From Stutzerimonas stutzeri (lineage in GTDB: Bacteria > Pseudomonadota > Gammaproteobacteria > Pseudomonadales > Pseudomonadaceae): 64,000 nucleotides of DNA. Positions 18,971 through 28,840 of this stretch are shown here, piece by piece. A model generated the notes under the pieces. It had not been told where the DNA came from. It searched no databases and worked only from the letters and a program-made list of their open reading frames with translations. Location: the NCBI RefSeq assembly GCF_018138085.1, contig NZ_CP073105.1, positions 2,170,001-2,234,000 of the forward strand, written 5' to 3'. Both the position numbers and the translations under genes were made by a program. Within the stretch, counting starts at the first letter, position 1; every line of letters starts with the position of its first letter.

Positions 18971-20985
18971 GCGCTCAGCAGACGATTCCGCGCAACAGCC
19001 TGGTCTGGCTGCTCGTCGCGCAGGTAGCGGTGATCCTGCCGCACCTGGGGCATCTGCCGCTTTGGGTCATCGGCCTCTGGCTGGCTTGCGCCAGCTGGCG
19101 CGTGCAGATTTTCCGCATGCGCGCCCGCTATCCGCGAAGCTGGCTGAAAGTCCTGATGATGATTGGCGTCGGCGGCGGCGTGTACCTGTCACGCGGTAGC
19201 CTGATCGGTCTCGATGCCGGCGTCGTGCTGCTAATTGCCGCGTTCATTCTGAAACTGGTGGAGATGCGCAGCCGGCGTGACGCCTGGGTGCTGATCTTCC
19301 TCGGTTTCTTTGCCGTGGCCACGAGCTACCTGTTCAACGACAGCCTGCTGGCCGGCGTGTACAGCCTGTTGCCTGTCGCTCTTTTACTGGCCGCCATGAT
19401 TGGTCTGCAGCAAAGCAGCACCGATACCCACCCCTGGCCGACGCTGCGTCTGGCCGGCTCGCTGCTGCTGCAGGCCGTGCCGTTGATGCTCGTTCTTTTC
19501 GTACTGTTTCCACGCATGGGGCCGCTCTGGTCGTTGCCGCAGCCCCGTGATCGCGGGGTCACGGGCCTTTCCGACAGTATGTCACCGGGCGATATCGCGC
19601 AGTTGAGCCGGTCCGCCGCATTGGCGTTCAGGGCCAGCTTCGAAGGCCCCATCCCCGAAAGAAACCAGCTCTACTGGCGGGCCGTCACGTTCGAGCGTTT
19701 CGATGGTCGGCGCTGGTCGCAATCGCTCGCTGCACAGGTCCCAGGCGCGCCGGACTGGACGCCCGGAGGCAGCGCGGTGAGCTATTCGGTGGTCATGCAG
19801 CCCAGCGGGCGTCCGTGGTTGTACGTGCTGGATGTGGCTCAGGTCGCTGCTGTAAACGTGCGGCTGATGCCCGACTTCCATTTGCAGCGCCCGCGCCCCA
19901 TCGATCAGGCGTTGATGTATCAGGCCACCTCATGGCCCGACTCGCTTCGCGAACCTGCAGCCAGCGCTGCCACGCTGGAGCGTGCCCTGCAGTTGCCGGC
20001 ACAAGGCAATCCGCGCAGTCGTGCCTGGGCTGCACGGTTGCGCCGCGATCACCCGGACCCGGCGGCCCTGGTGCAGGCACTTTTGCAGCATTTCAATCAA
20101 CAGCCGTATCGATACACGCTGCAGCCTTCATCGGTCGGGGCCGATATCGTCGATGGCTTTTTGTTCGATACGTTGAACGGCTTCTGCATTCACTACGCCG
20201 GCGCGACGACGTTCATCTTGCGTGCCGCGGGTATTCCCGCCCGGGTTGTCGCGGGATATCAGGGCGGGGAGATCAATCCGACGGGCAACTACCTGTCAGT
20301 CCGCCAACTGGACGCTCACGCGTGGGTGGAGTACTGGAGCGCGGGGCGCGGCTGGATTTCGATCGACCCCACGTTCCAGGTCGCGCCGGAGCGCATCGAA
20401 CGCGGCCTTGAAGACGCGCTTTCCGACGAGCAAACGCTGTTCGATGATTCTGCGCTGGCGCTGCGGCGCTATCGTGACATCGGCTGGCTGAACCAGCTGC
20501 GATTCGGCTGGGACAATCTCAACTACGGGTGGCAGCGATGGGTGCTCGGCTACCGGGGTGAGCGCCAGCTGGACGTACTGAAGCGGCTGTTCGGCGAACT
20601 CGACGCCGGCAGGCTCGGGTTGCTGAGCGTTGCCGCGGCCGCACTGCTGATGGCGATCCTGGCGTTGATGCTGCTTAAACCCTGGCGTCGCGAGCAGGAT
20701 CCGCAGCTGCGTCTGTTCCAGAAGTTTGAACGTCTGCTCGCTCGACAGGGTATCGAGCGGCAGGCGGGCGAGGGCGCGCGGGATTTTGCCGAGCGTGCGG
20801 CGGTGTCGATACCGGCGGTTGCCGAACCGATTCGGGATTTTGCGCGGCTCTACGAGATGGCGCGTTATGCTGGCCAGCCTGTGGATAGACGCGACATGCA
20901 CGCGTCGCTTGCCAGACTGCGCCGTCAGCTGCCATGGCGCTCCGGTACGCGCGGAAAACGGCAAACTCAGCCCGGCGATCGATAG
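18967..20985 (+). CDS. tgpA: Membrane-bound transglutaminase TgpA
   Basis: A 672-residue inner-membrane protein. It has a run of N-terminal helices (about residues 10-185, DUF3488-like), then a large periplasmic region with a transglutaminase core, another helix at about 555-577 and a cytoplasmic tail. The catalytic triad reads C407 (NGFCIHYAGATTF), H451 (DAHAWVEYW) and D467 (SIDPTFQ), close to the numbering reported for P. aeruginosa TgpA. That protein is essential in P. aeruginosa, with an unidentified substrate. The stop-start overlap with DUF58 supports a joint role at the envelope. Confidence 0.93.
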   Translation: MSAQQTIPRNSLVWLLVAQVAVILPHLGHLPLWVIGLWLACASWRVQIFRMRARYPRSWLKVLMMIGVGGGVYLSRGSLIGLDAGVVLLIAAFILKLVEMRSRRDAWVLIFLGFFAVATSYLFNDSLLAGVYSLLPVALLLAAMIGLQQSSTDTHPWPTLRLAGSLLLQAVPLMLVLFVLFPRMGPLWSLPQPRDRGVTGLSDSMSPGDIAQLSRSAALAFRASFEGPIPERNQLYWRAVTFERFDGRRWSQSLAAQVPGAPDWTPGGSAVSYSVVMQPSGRPWLYVLDVAQVAAVNVRLMPDFHLQRPRPIDQALMYQATSWPDSLREPAASAATLERALQLPAQGNPRSRAWAARLRRDHPDPAALVQALLQHFNQQPYRYTLQPSSVGADIVDGFLFDTLNGFCIHYAGATTFILRAAGIPARVVAGYQGGEINPTGNYLSVRQLDAHAWVEYWSAGRGWISIDPTFQVAPERIERGLEDALSDEQTLFDDSALALRRYRDIGWLNQLRFGWDNLNYGWQRWVLGYRGERQLDVLKRLFGELDAGRLGLLSVAAAALLMAILALMLLKPWRREQDPQLRLFQKFERLLARQGIERQAGEGARDFAERAAVSIPAVAEPIRDFARLYEMARYAGQPVDRRDMHASLARLRRQLPWRSGTRGKRQTQPGDR

Positions 20986-21083
20986 CTGCGTGCGATGGTG
21001 GCCTATCACCAAAGCCCAGTTGCACGCCCGTGGCTGCATGTCAGCGATAAGATGGTCACCGATAAAAACGATCCGAGGTGGGC

Positions 21084-21881
21084 ATGACCCTTTCCGAACT
21101 GATACGAGCCGTGCGTGACAATCCCGCGAACATCGTCGTGCCCGCTACCTGGGGCCAGGGCCGGGCGGGTTTCGGTGGTGTGGTGGCAGCGCTGGTCTAC
21201 GAGGCCATGCAGGCGCAGGTGCCGGACGGCCGTCCGGTACGCTCTTTAGCCATCACTTTCGTTGGTCCACTGGTGGTCGACACGCCGGTCAGCTTCGAGG
21301 CTGAGGTGTTGCGCGAGGGCAAGGCGGTCAGCCAGATGCTCGGCCGTGCGGTGCAGGACGGCCAGGTGGTCACCATCGTCCAGGGCAGTTTCGGTGCGCC
21401 CCGCACGTCTGCGGTCCGGGTAGCCGCGGAGCCGGCTCCGCCGATGCCGCCCGTGGAGGATTGTCAGGAACTTTCTTATATCCCTGGCGTTGCGCCGGAG
21501 TTCACGCGCTATCTGGCGATGCGCTGGGGCGTCGGTGGGCTGCCGTTCAGCGGCAATACCTCACGCGAGATGGGCGGTTGGGTACGCTTGCGCGGGAAGG
21601 TCGAACGCGAGCCGGTGACCGTCTCGTACCTGCTGGCGCTGGTAGACGCCTGGCCGCCAGCAGTGCTGTCGCACCTGAAGGGTTTCGCCCCTGGCAGCTC
21701 ACTGACCTGGACCATCGAATTCATCCAGCCCACACCGTCACTCGACACCCATGACTGGTGTCAGTACCGCGCGGTGATCGAGCACGCTCAGGACGGTTAT
21801 GGCCATTGTGCCGCTGCACTCTGGACCCCGGCGGGCGAGCTAGTGGCGTTGAGTCGTCAGACGGTGACGGTATTCGGCTAA
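21084..21881 (+). CDS. Acyl-CoA thioesterase family protein (double hotdog, TesB-like)
   Basis: A 265-residue protein with two tandem hotdog domains. The first contains GRAGFGGVVAALVYEAMQAQ and SLAITFVGPLVVDTPVSF. The second contains GWVRLRGKVE, VSYLLALVDAWPPAVL and WTIEFIQPTPSLDTHDWCQY. This is the TesB-like acyl-CoA thioesterase arrangement (thioesterase family 3 type). The ATG at 21084 is preceded by GAGG; a GTG two codons upstream overlaps that site. The gene stands alone after tgpA with about 100 empty bases between, and its substrate range is not inferable. Confidence 0.85.
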   Translation: MTLSELIRAVRDNPANIVVPATWGQGRAGFGGVVAALVYEAMQAQVPDGRPVRSLAITFVGPLVVDTPVSFEAEVLREGKAVSQMLGRAVQDGQVVTIVQGSFGAPRTSAVRVAAEPAPPMPPVEDCQELSYIPGVAPEFTRYLAMRWGVGGLPFSGNTSREMGGWVRLRGKVEREPVTVSYLLALVDAWPPAVLSHLKGFAPGSSLTWTIEFIQPTPSLDTHDWCQYRAVIEHAQDGYGHCAAALWTPAGELVALSRQTVTVFG

Positions 21882-21884
21882 GCG

Positions 21885-21930
21885 AAGGGCCGATCAGCCT
21901 CGGCCTCGGTCGAAGGCAGTCGAGGCCCTT
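21885..21930 (+). terminator. Probable terminator of the thioesterase gene
   Basis: AAGGGCC (21885-21891) pairs with GGCCCTT (21924-21930) and runs into TTTAGTT. The loop contains a secondary GCCTCG/CGAGGC pairing. It starts four bases after the stop codon. Confidence 0.5.
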
Positions 21931-21945
21931 TAGTTGAAGAGCCGT

Positions 21946-21971
21946 CGGCACGAGACCTCGGTCTCGTGCCG
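21946..21971 (-). terminator. Perfect hairpin between convergent thioesterase and chemoreceptor genes
   Basis: A 12-base perfect stem, CGGCACGAGACC at 21946-21957 and its complement at 21960-21971, around only two bases. It lies just past the end of the leftward chemoreceptor gene. No T run is seen, so it could end transcripts from either side or protect a 3' end. Confidence 0.5.
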
Positions 21972-21982
21972 GCAGTGGCGGT

Positions 21983-23455
21983 TCACAGTTTGAATTGCTG
22001 AATCGCTTTGCTCAGTTCTTTGGAGAGCGCTGCCAGCTCGGAGCTGGTGGCGGCAGACACCGCGGTCTGCTCAACGGTCTGTTCGGTGACGTCACGGATG
22101 CCAGTCACTGAACGATTCAGCTCTTCGGCTACACCACTCTGCTGCTCGGCAGCGTCCGCGATCTGGGTGTTGCTCTCGCGCATCTGCGCTACCGCGGCGG
22201 TGATCGCTTCCAGTGCCAATCCCGCCTCGCGGGCTTCGCTCACGCAGTCGTCGGCCTTCAGCGAACTCTCCTGCATGAACTCCACCGCGTCGCGTGTCAT
22301 GCCTTGCAGCCCGGAAATCATCTGGGTGATCTCATCGGTCGACACCTGAACACGCTTGGCCAGATTGCGTACTTCGTCCGCTACTACGGCGAAGCCGCGG
22401 CCCATCTCGCCAGCCCGGGCCGCCTCGATCGCGGCGTTCAGCGCGAGCAGGTTGGTCTGCTCGGCAATGCTGTGAATGACGCTGACCACGCCGCTGATCT
22501 TCTGGCTGTCGGCGGCGAGCTGACCGATCGTCTCGGCTGTCTGCTGCACCCCTTGGGACAGGCTGGAAATGGATCGCTCGACCCGCGCCACGACGCTGTG
22601 ACCGTCACCGGCGAGACGGTCGGCTTGCTGTGACTGGTCACGGGTTTCCCGCGCGTGGTCGGCGATGTGGTGCACGGTCGAGCTCATTTCGGTGATCGCC
22701 GTGGCGGCCTGATCGGTTTCACTCTTTTGCCCGAGCATGCCCTTGCGTACCTCGCCCATGCTCGAGGCCAGGCGGCTGGCGCCTTCATCGAGGCGTGATG
22801 CTGCTTGCGTTACAGTGCCGACGATGCGCTGGTAGCCGGCCTGCATGGCATTGAAAGCACCGGCCATTTGCCCCACCTCGTCACGGCTGTCCAGTGGCAC
22901 GCGTACCGTGAGATCACCGCTGCGCTCGACATGCAGCATGACGTCCTTGAGCGTGTTGAGATGGCTGAGCAGGAATCGGATCATCACCTGCGAAGCCGCC
23001 AGCAGCGCCAGCATCAGGACTGCGACGGCCAACGCGTAGCTGAAAAAGTGCTGCGTCAGCAGTTGCCAGACGCTAGGCGTGCGGGCCACAACGGCAAGGT
23101 TCTCACCGCCAGCCCGCGTGATCCGCTGCGCGCCGATAACCGGTGTGGTGGCGAAGAAGCGATCGTGATCGATTGCGATCCAGCCCTGGCCGGGTGCGAT
23201 ATTTCGACCTTCGATGACTAGCCCCTGACCGGCAGGCGCCGTCAATAGATCGGGATGGCGGGGAAGCGCACTGCCTTGCGGCCAATCCTGCAGCACGCCG
23301 GCCAACTGCTGAGCGCTGGCTTGCGCATCCTCGCTGCGGGACCGTTGTTCCAGTTGCAGGGCAAACAACACCAGCAGCAACGTGGTAACGAAGGTCACCA
23401 TGTTCAGTGCCCAGAACTTGTACTTCAGGGAAAGATCACGAATCCAGAGAACCAT
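21983..23455 (-). CDS. Methyl-accepting chemotaxis protein
   Basis: A 490-residue chemoreceptor. The first membrane helix is at about residues 17-37, and a short periplasmic segment of roughly 100 residues rich in Gly and Pro follows. The second helix lies at about 140-165, then a HAMP domain and the signalling domain with the conserved tip [19 protein letters not shown] followed by [13 protein letters not shown]. There is no C-terminal docking pentapeptide. I chose the ATG at 23455 ([14 protein letters not shown]); an in-frame extension to 23605 would run into the tatD gene. Ligand unknown. It differs from the first chemoreceptor in its sensor region. Confidence 0.92.
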   Translation of the reverse strand: MVLWIRDLSLKYKFWALNMVTFVTTLLLVLFALQLEQRSRSEDAQASAQQLAGVLQDWPQGSALPRHPDLLTAPAGQGLVIEGRNIAPGQGWIAIDHDRFFATTPVIGAQRITRAGGENLAVVARTPSVWQLLTQHFFSYALAVAVLMLALLAASQVMIRFLLSHLNTLKDVMLHVERSGDLTVRVPLDSRDEVGQMAGAFNAMQAGYQRIVGTVTQAASRLDEGASRLASSMGEVRKGMLGQKSETDQAATAITEMSSTVHHIADHARETRDQSQQADRLAGDGHSVVARVERSISSLSQGVQQTAETIGQLAADSQKISGVVSVIHSIAEQTNLLALNAAIEAARAGEMGRGFAVVADEVRNLAKRVQVSTDEITQMISGLQGMTRDAVEFMQESSLKADDCVSEAREAGLALEAITAAVAQMRESNTQIADAAEQQSGVAEELNRSVTGIRDVTEQTVEQTAVSAATSSELAALSKELSKAIQQFKL

Positions 23456-23550
23456 GAGTGCGCTTCTTATCGAGTAATTGGCGAAGACCGCTGCAGACCG
23501 GCTCGATGCCTTTCCGCTAATTCGTTTTAACGGCGGCAAACGGCTGGGCT

Positions 23551-24372
23551 TTAGGCCTGTTCTGAATGTTCCAGGGGGGAGATGCCGAAGAATCGCTGAG
23601 CGCATGCCGTGCTGGAGGCAGCCAGTTCGGCTTCGCTGACGCCGCGGTGGCGTGCAACCTCTCGCAGCACTTCCACCAGAAACGCCGGCTCGTTCTGGCC
23701 ACCCTTAGGCTTTGGCCGCAGCGTGCGCGGAAGCAGGTAAGGGGCGTCGCTTTCGAGCATCAGGCGTGACGCCGGTATTTCACGAACAAGGGGATGCAGG
23801 TGCGTTCCCCGGCGTTCATCGCAGATCCAGCCGGTGATGCCAATGTGCAAGTCAAGATCGAGGTAAGCGTAGAGGGCGCGTTTCTCGCCGGTGAAGCAAT
23901 GCACGACCGCTGCGCTGAGTCGATCCCGCAAGGGCCGGATGATCTCGACCAGACGCTGGTCCGCGTCACGTTCATGGAGGAACAAAGGCAGACCGGTCGC
24001 TATCGCCAGCTCCAGATGCTCCTCCAGCACGCGCTCCTGTTGTGGCCGCGGCGACAGGTCCCGGTTGAAGTCCAGGCCGCACTCACCAACCGCGCGCACC
24101 TCGGGCTCGGCGAGTAGCTGCTTGAGATGCGCAGCGCTGTCGCTCGTCCATTGGTCAGCGTCATGCGGATGGATCCCCGCCGTGCAGAACAGGCGTTGCC
24201 GGCGCTCGTCCAGCTCGCGGCAGAGGGTCAGCGCCGCTTCGCTCTCGGTGAGGCTGGTGCCAGTCAGCACCATCTGAGCGACGCCGGCAGCAAAGGCGCG
24301 GTCCACCACTGCACGCGGATCCCGAGCAAAGGTTGGATGGGTCAGGTTGACGCCGACGTCGACGAGCTGCAT
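23551..24372 (-). CDS. tatD: TatD family metal-dependent hydrolase/DNase
   Basis: A 273-residue TIM-barrel hydrolase of the TatD family, whose characterised members are Mg-dependent 3'-5' exonucleases. Conserved metal-site pieces are [10 protein letters not shown] (in place of the usual HxH, so the first His pair is partly changed), [38 protein letters not shown] and [10 protein letters not shown]. The ATG at 24372 follows AGAGGT; an extension to 24396 is possible but less supported. E. coli carries several paralogues, so the exact member is uncertain. Confidence 0.88.
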   Translation of the reverse strand: MQLVDVGVNLTHPTFARDPRAVVDRAFAAGVAQMVLTGTSLTESEAALTLCRELDERRQRLFCTAGIHPHDADQWTSDSAAHLKQLLAEPEVRAVGECGLDFNRDLSPRPQQERVLEEHLELAIATGLPLFLHERDADQRLVEIIRPLRDRLSAAVVHCFTGEKRALYAYLDLDLHIGITGWICDERRGTHLHPLVREIPASRLMLESDAPYLLPRTLRPKPKGGQNEPAFLVEVLREVARHRGVSEAELAASSTACAQRFFGISPLEHSEQA

Positions 24373-24399
24373 GGAAGTACCTCTGCTATGTTTCAAAAA

Positions 24400-24432
24400 G
24401 ATATAACCTGTTTAATCAATAAGTTATATATC
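24400..24432. promoter_or_regulatory. AT-rich dyad between tatD and the MltF-like gene
   Basis: GATATAAC (24400-24407) faces GTTATATATC (24423-24432), an imperfect inverted repeat in an unusually A/T-rich stretch of the divergent promoter region. It may be an operator or simply promoter DNA. No specific regulator is suggested by the sequence. Confidence 0.35.
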
Positions 24433-24550
24433 AAACCTAAAGCTGGATAGTAGCTCATGCTGGCGGCGGGGGTGCCGCTTGTGAGAATCTTCGCCACCCT
24501 GTGGCTGGATGGCCGCGTTGCGTGCTGTCCAATCGAGTCGATACGTTGTG

Positions 24551-25960
24551 ATGATCCGGCTACTGTCACTGCTGTTATGTCTGTGGGTGCTGACACCCTT
24601 GCCGGTTGCCGCGCGTGTCATGGGCCCACCTGCCTGGCAGCCATCTGATAAGGTACGCGATCTGGCCGAGATTCGCCGTAGCGGTGTGCTGCGCGTGCTG
24701 GTCAACCAAAGCCGTAACAGCTCGGGGGAGATCAAGGGCGAGGCCATCGGCGTCGAGTATGTGCGGCTGCGTGCATTCGAGCAGTTTCTCAATCGCAGCT
24801 CGAAAGGGCCGCAGCTGACGCTGGAAATCATCCCGAAGGCCAAGGACCAGTTGCTCGGTGCGCTGCAAAGGGGCCAGGGGGACCTGGTGGCGCCCGGCGA
24901 GCTCATGAGCCAGCAACTCGCGGGGCGCACCAGCCGTAGCCGGGCCGTTGTCAACAGCGTCCCGCTGGTGCTCGTCAGCCGGCAAGGCGCCCGTCGCTAT
25001 ACGAACTATGAACAATTGTCCGGACGTAGTCTGGCCTTGCCGGCCGGCAGCGCGGCCGGGCCTGCGTTGGAGCAGATCAATCGGCAGCTGATGCAGGCCG
25101 GGCGAGCGCCGATCGTCGTCGAGTGGGTCGACCCGACCTTGGCGGTCGAAGACGTGCTGGAAATGGTCCAGGCGGGCATCTATCCGGCGACCGTCGTCGA
25201 GCAGACGATTGCCGAACGCTGGGCAAAGGTACTGCCCAAGCTGCGTATCGAAACCGGCCTCGTGCTCGGCAAGACCGCGGACATGCACTGGTACCTGCGA
25301 AAAGAGGCCAGCATGCTGCTCGCCAGCGTCGATCGCTTTCTTGCGAGCTACAGCGCGCCGGAGAACCAGGATGCGGCCTTCGTCCGGGTCTATCGGCGGC
25401 TCTATCGGGTGCAGTACCCGCTTGACCGCGTCGGGCGGCAGCGTCTGGAAAAGGTACGGCCGACGCTGCAGCGACACGCCCAGCAGGAGGAGATTGACTG
25501 GCTCAATCTGGCGGCGCTGGCATTCAAGGAATCGACGCTCAATCCGGCCGCTCGCGGTGCGTCCGGCGCGACCGGCTTGATGCAGGTGACGCGCGCCACT
25601 GCTCAGAGCATGGGCGTGAGCGATATCGGCAAGCTGGATAACAATGTGCTGGCGAGCGCGAAGTATCTGGCGAACCTTCGCCGTCGTTATTTCGCCAGTC
25701 CGCGGTTGAACGAACGCGAACGTATGGCGTTCGTCCTGGCTGCCTACAACTTGGGGCCGCAGCGGGTACAAAGCATGCGGGCCGAGGCCCGTCGTCGTGG
25801 CCTGAATCCGGATCAGTGGTTTTTTCAGGTCGAGCGCGTCGCCATGTCCACGGTCGGCATGGGCGTGGTCAGCTATGTCAACGCAGTCAACAAGTACTAC
25901 CTGGCCTACACCCGGGAGCGCTATCTGCTGGAAGGTGAGTTGCAGAGCGCGGGTAACTGA
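24551..25960 (+). CDS. MltF-like lytic transglycosylase with solute-binding domain
   Basis: A 469-residue exported protein. The signal peptide covers about residues 1-22 (MIRLLSLLLCLWVLTPLPVA). Next is a periplasmic solute-binding domain (family 3 type, SGVLRVLVNQSRNSSGE onward) to about residue 275, then a lysozyme-like SLT domain. The catalytic Glu lies in ALAFKESTLNPAARG, followed by GATGLMQVT and AYNLGPQRV. Relatives cleave peptidoglycan glycan strands, with the binding domain modulating activity. The ATG at 24551 is chosen because it gives a clean signal peptide; an upstream in-frame start at 24509 adds 14 polar residues. Confidence 0.87.
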   Translation: MIRLLSLLLCLWVLTPLPVAARVMGPPAWQPSDKVRDLAEIRRSGVLRVLVNQSRNSSGEIKGEAIGVEYVRLRAFEQFLNRSSKGPQLTLEIIPKAKDQLLGALQRGQGDLVAPGELMSQQLAGRTSRSRAVVNSVPLVLVSRQGARRYTNYEQLSGRSLALPAGSAAGPALEQINRQLMQAGRAPIVVEWVDPTLAVEDVLEMVQAGIYPATVVEQTIAERWAKVLPKLRIETGLVLGKTADMHWYLRKEASMLLASVDRFLASYSAPENQDAAFVRVYRRLYRVQYPLDRVGRQRLEKVRPTLQRHAQQEEIDWLNLAALAFKESTLNPAARGASGATGLMQVTRATAQSMGVSDIGKLDNNVLASAKYLANLRRRYFASPRLNERERMAFVLAAYNLGPQRVQSMRAEARRRGLNPDQWFFQVERVAMSTVGMGVVSYVNAVNKYYLAYTRERYLLEGELQSAGN

Positions 25961-25964
25961 GCGC

Positions 25965-26996
25965 TCATTCGCTCTGTCTGGCGAGCAGCTCCTCGGCCGC
26001 AGGCAGGCGTTGACGTTCGTGCTCGTCGAAGCGGTCGGCGGCCAGTCGAGCGATCGCTGCCCGTTTGTCCGCATCGCTAAGCCCTCGGCTGTTTTCGATG
26101 CGCGCTTTCTCCTGGCGGTAGACGGCAATCCGGTTTCGCCATTGCTGTCGCGCTCCGTCGAGTTTTTCCAGCCGAGTGGTTGCGGCGTTGCCAACCAGTA
26201 GTTGGCGCAACTGGCGCAGATCGGTCGCGGTGCCGCCGTTAGCCTGTAGCGCCCTGGTCTGCTGGCGCAGTTCACTCTGCAGTTGCGGCGCCAGCGTGGC
26301 GCGCAGTTCGGGTGGCAGGTCATTTTGCAAGCGATCCATCGCGGCCCCTTTGGCGGCGGCGTCGAGCGTTGGATCGAGGCGAATCGCCAGTCTTTCCAGC
26401 GTGAAATCGTCGGCGGCTTCTTCGAGTGCGAAGAACGCGACATTGGCCTGCTCATCGAATATCGCCGCGCGCAGTTGCTTCACGGCGCGCAGCCGCTCGC
26501 GCATGGCGCCGATGTCGGCCTGCTGCGTATGGGCCTGTTCGAGCGCCAGGAGTTGGCGCTTATAGTCCAGATACTGACCCAGCAAACGGTAGGCCTGGCC
26601 TCTCGCGGGCTGCGAGAGCTGTGCCTCGATATAACGGCGCAGGCGATTGACGCTGGTCTCTATAGGTTCTTCGCCGATCGAAGCCAGGAAGTAGTCGAAG
26701 ACGCGACGGATGTCGGGCTCGATGATCAGTCTGCCCTGCGAGTCAGCGCGAAGCCTGCCATCGACCTGGGTGCCGGCAAACGATGGTGGTAGTCGGTGAA
26801 GCGTCTCGGCTGCGGTCGGTGGTGCTGGCGGTGATGCCTGGGCCAGGGTCGCAGTCTGCTGTTTGGCCGTTGCCGGGGCGGATGGGGCCGGGGAATGCGC
26901 TTGCGTCTCGTCGGACGGAAAGAGCCAGTACAGGGAGACGCCGATGGCCAAGGCCAAGGCCAAGGCCAACAGCGGTAGCGTGGCGAGCTTTTTCAT
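25965..26996 (-). CDS. lif: Lipase chaperone (foldase) Lif
   Basis: A 343-residue steric chaperone that folds the neighbouring lipase in the periplasm. The N-terminal helix (residues 1-26, MKKLATLPLLALALALAIGV) anchors it in the inner membrane, followed by a Pro/Ala-rich linker to about residue 65. The foldase signature RxxFDYxL is visible at residues 98-104 (RRVFDYFLASIGE), and the rest is alpha-helical and charged, as in LipH/LipB/Lif. It lies 43 bases downstream of lipA on the same strand, the standard lipase-foldase operon. The last bases nearly touch the end of the convergent MltF-like gene. Confidence 0.95.
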   Translation of the reverse strand: MKKLATLPLLALALALAIGVSLYWLFPSDETQAHSPAPSAPATAKQQTATLAQASPPAPPTAAETLHRLPPSFAGTQVDGRLRADSQGRLIIEPDIRRVFDYFLASIGEEPIETSVNRLRRYIEAQLSQPARGQAYRLLGQYLDYKRQLLALEQAHTQQADIGAMRERLRAVKQLRAAIFDEQANVAFFALEEAADDFTLERLAIRLDPTLDAAAKGAAMDRLQNDLPPELRATLAPQLQSELRQQTRALQANGGTATDLRQLRQLLVGNAATTRLEKLDGARQQWRNRIAVYRQEKARIENSRGLSDADKRAAIARLAADRFDEHERQRLPAAEELLARQSE

Positions 26997-27039
26997 GAGT
27001 GATCCTTGCCAGTGCCGGGGCCAGCGGCCCCGGCCGTTC

Positions 27040-28283
<1,244 letters not shown>

Positions 28284-28781
28284 TCACGAGTAGTCGATCG
28301 CCACGATGTACCAGCACTTCGAGCCGGTGGGCGTTTGCACCTGCACCTCCGCGTCGAGTGGCTTGCCCACCAGCGCCCTGGCCAGCGGCGAGTCGATGCT
28401 GATCAGGCCTTGGCGCAGGTCCAGTTCGTCCGGCCCGACAATGCGATAGCGAGCCTGCTCGCCGTCTTCGTCTTCGACGGTAACCCAGGCGCCGAAATAT
28501 ACCTTGCCCGGATCGCTTGGCTTGTCACTGACGACCTTGAGCTTCTCCAGGCGCTTGGTGAGAAAGCGAACCCGGCTATCGATCTCGCGCAGCATCTTCT
28601 TGCCATAGGTGTACTCGGCGTTTTCGGAGCGGTCGCCTTGAGCGGCTGCCTCGCTGACCGCCTGAGTGACCTGAGGACGCCGGACGTGCCAGAGCTCGTG
28701 CAACTCTGCGCGCAGTCGGGCTTCGCCCTCGGGAGTGATCAGGGGCGTGCCGGCAGGGCGGGGCGGGCGGTAGCGGCTCAT
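28284..28781 (-). CDS. greB: Transcription elongation factor GreB
   Basis: A 165-residue GreA/GreB family factor that rescues backtracked RNA polymerase by stimulating transcript cleavage. The N-terminal coiled coil includes the acidic tip [14 protein letters not shown], and the C-terminal FKBP-like domain includes the terminal strand of the family. The N-terminus [20 protein letters not shown] is GreB-like. The ATG at 28781 has GGAG seven bases upstream; a TTG two codons earlier is too close to that site. It ends in a separate transcript region from the ABC exporter genes 59 bases upstream, though read-through is possible. Confidence 0.93.
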   Translation of the reverse strand: MSRYRPPRPAGTPLITPEGEARLRAELHELWHVRRPQVTQAVSEAAAQGDRSENAEYTYGKKMLREIDSRVRFLTKRLEKLKVVSDKPSDPGKVYFGAWVTVEDEDGEQARYRIVGPDELDLRQGLISIDSPLARALVGKPLDAEVQVQTPTGSKCWYIVAIDYS

Positions 28782-28840
28782 GGACAACTCCGGTCAGAAA
28801 AGGGCAAGCATTCTAAAGGCACTGGCTTTCGTTTCTACAC

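Noticed and set aside
24575..26455. A 626-codon minus-strand frame across the MltF-like gene and lif
   Set aside because: It runs antisense to one real gene and out of frame through another; the amino acid composition (Arg/His/Gln-rich) is typical of a shadow frame.
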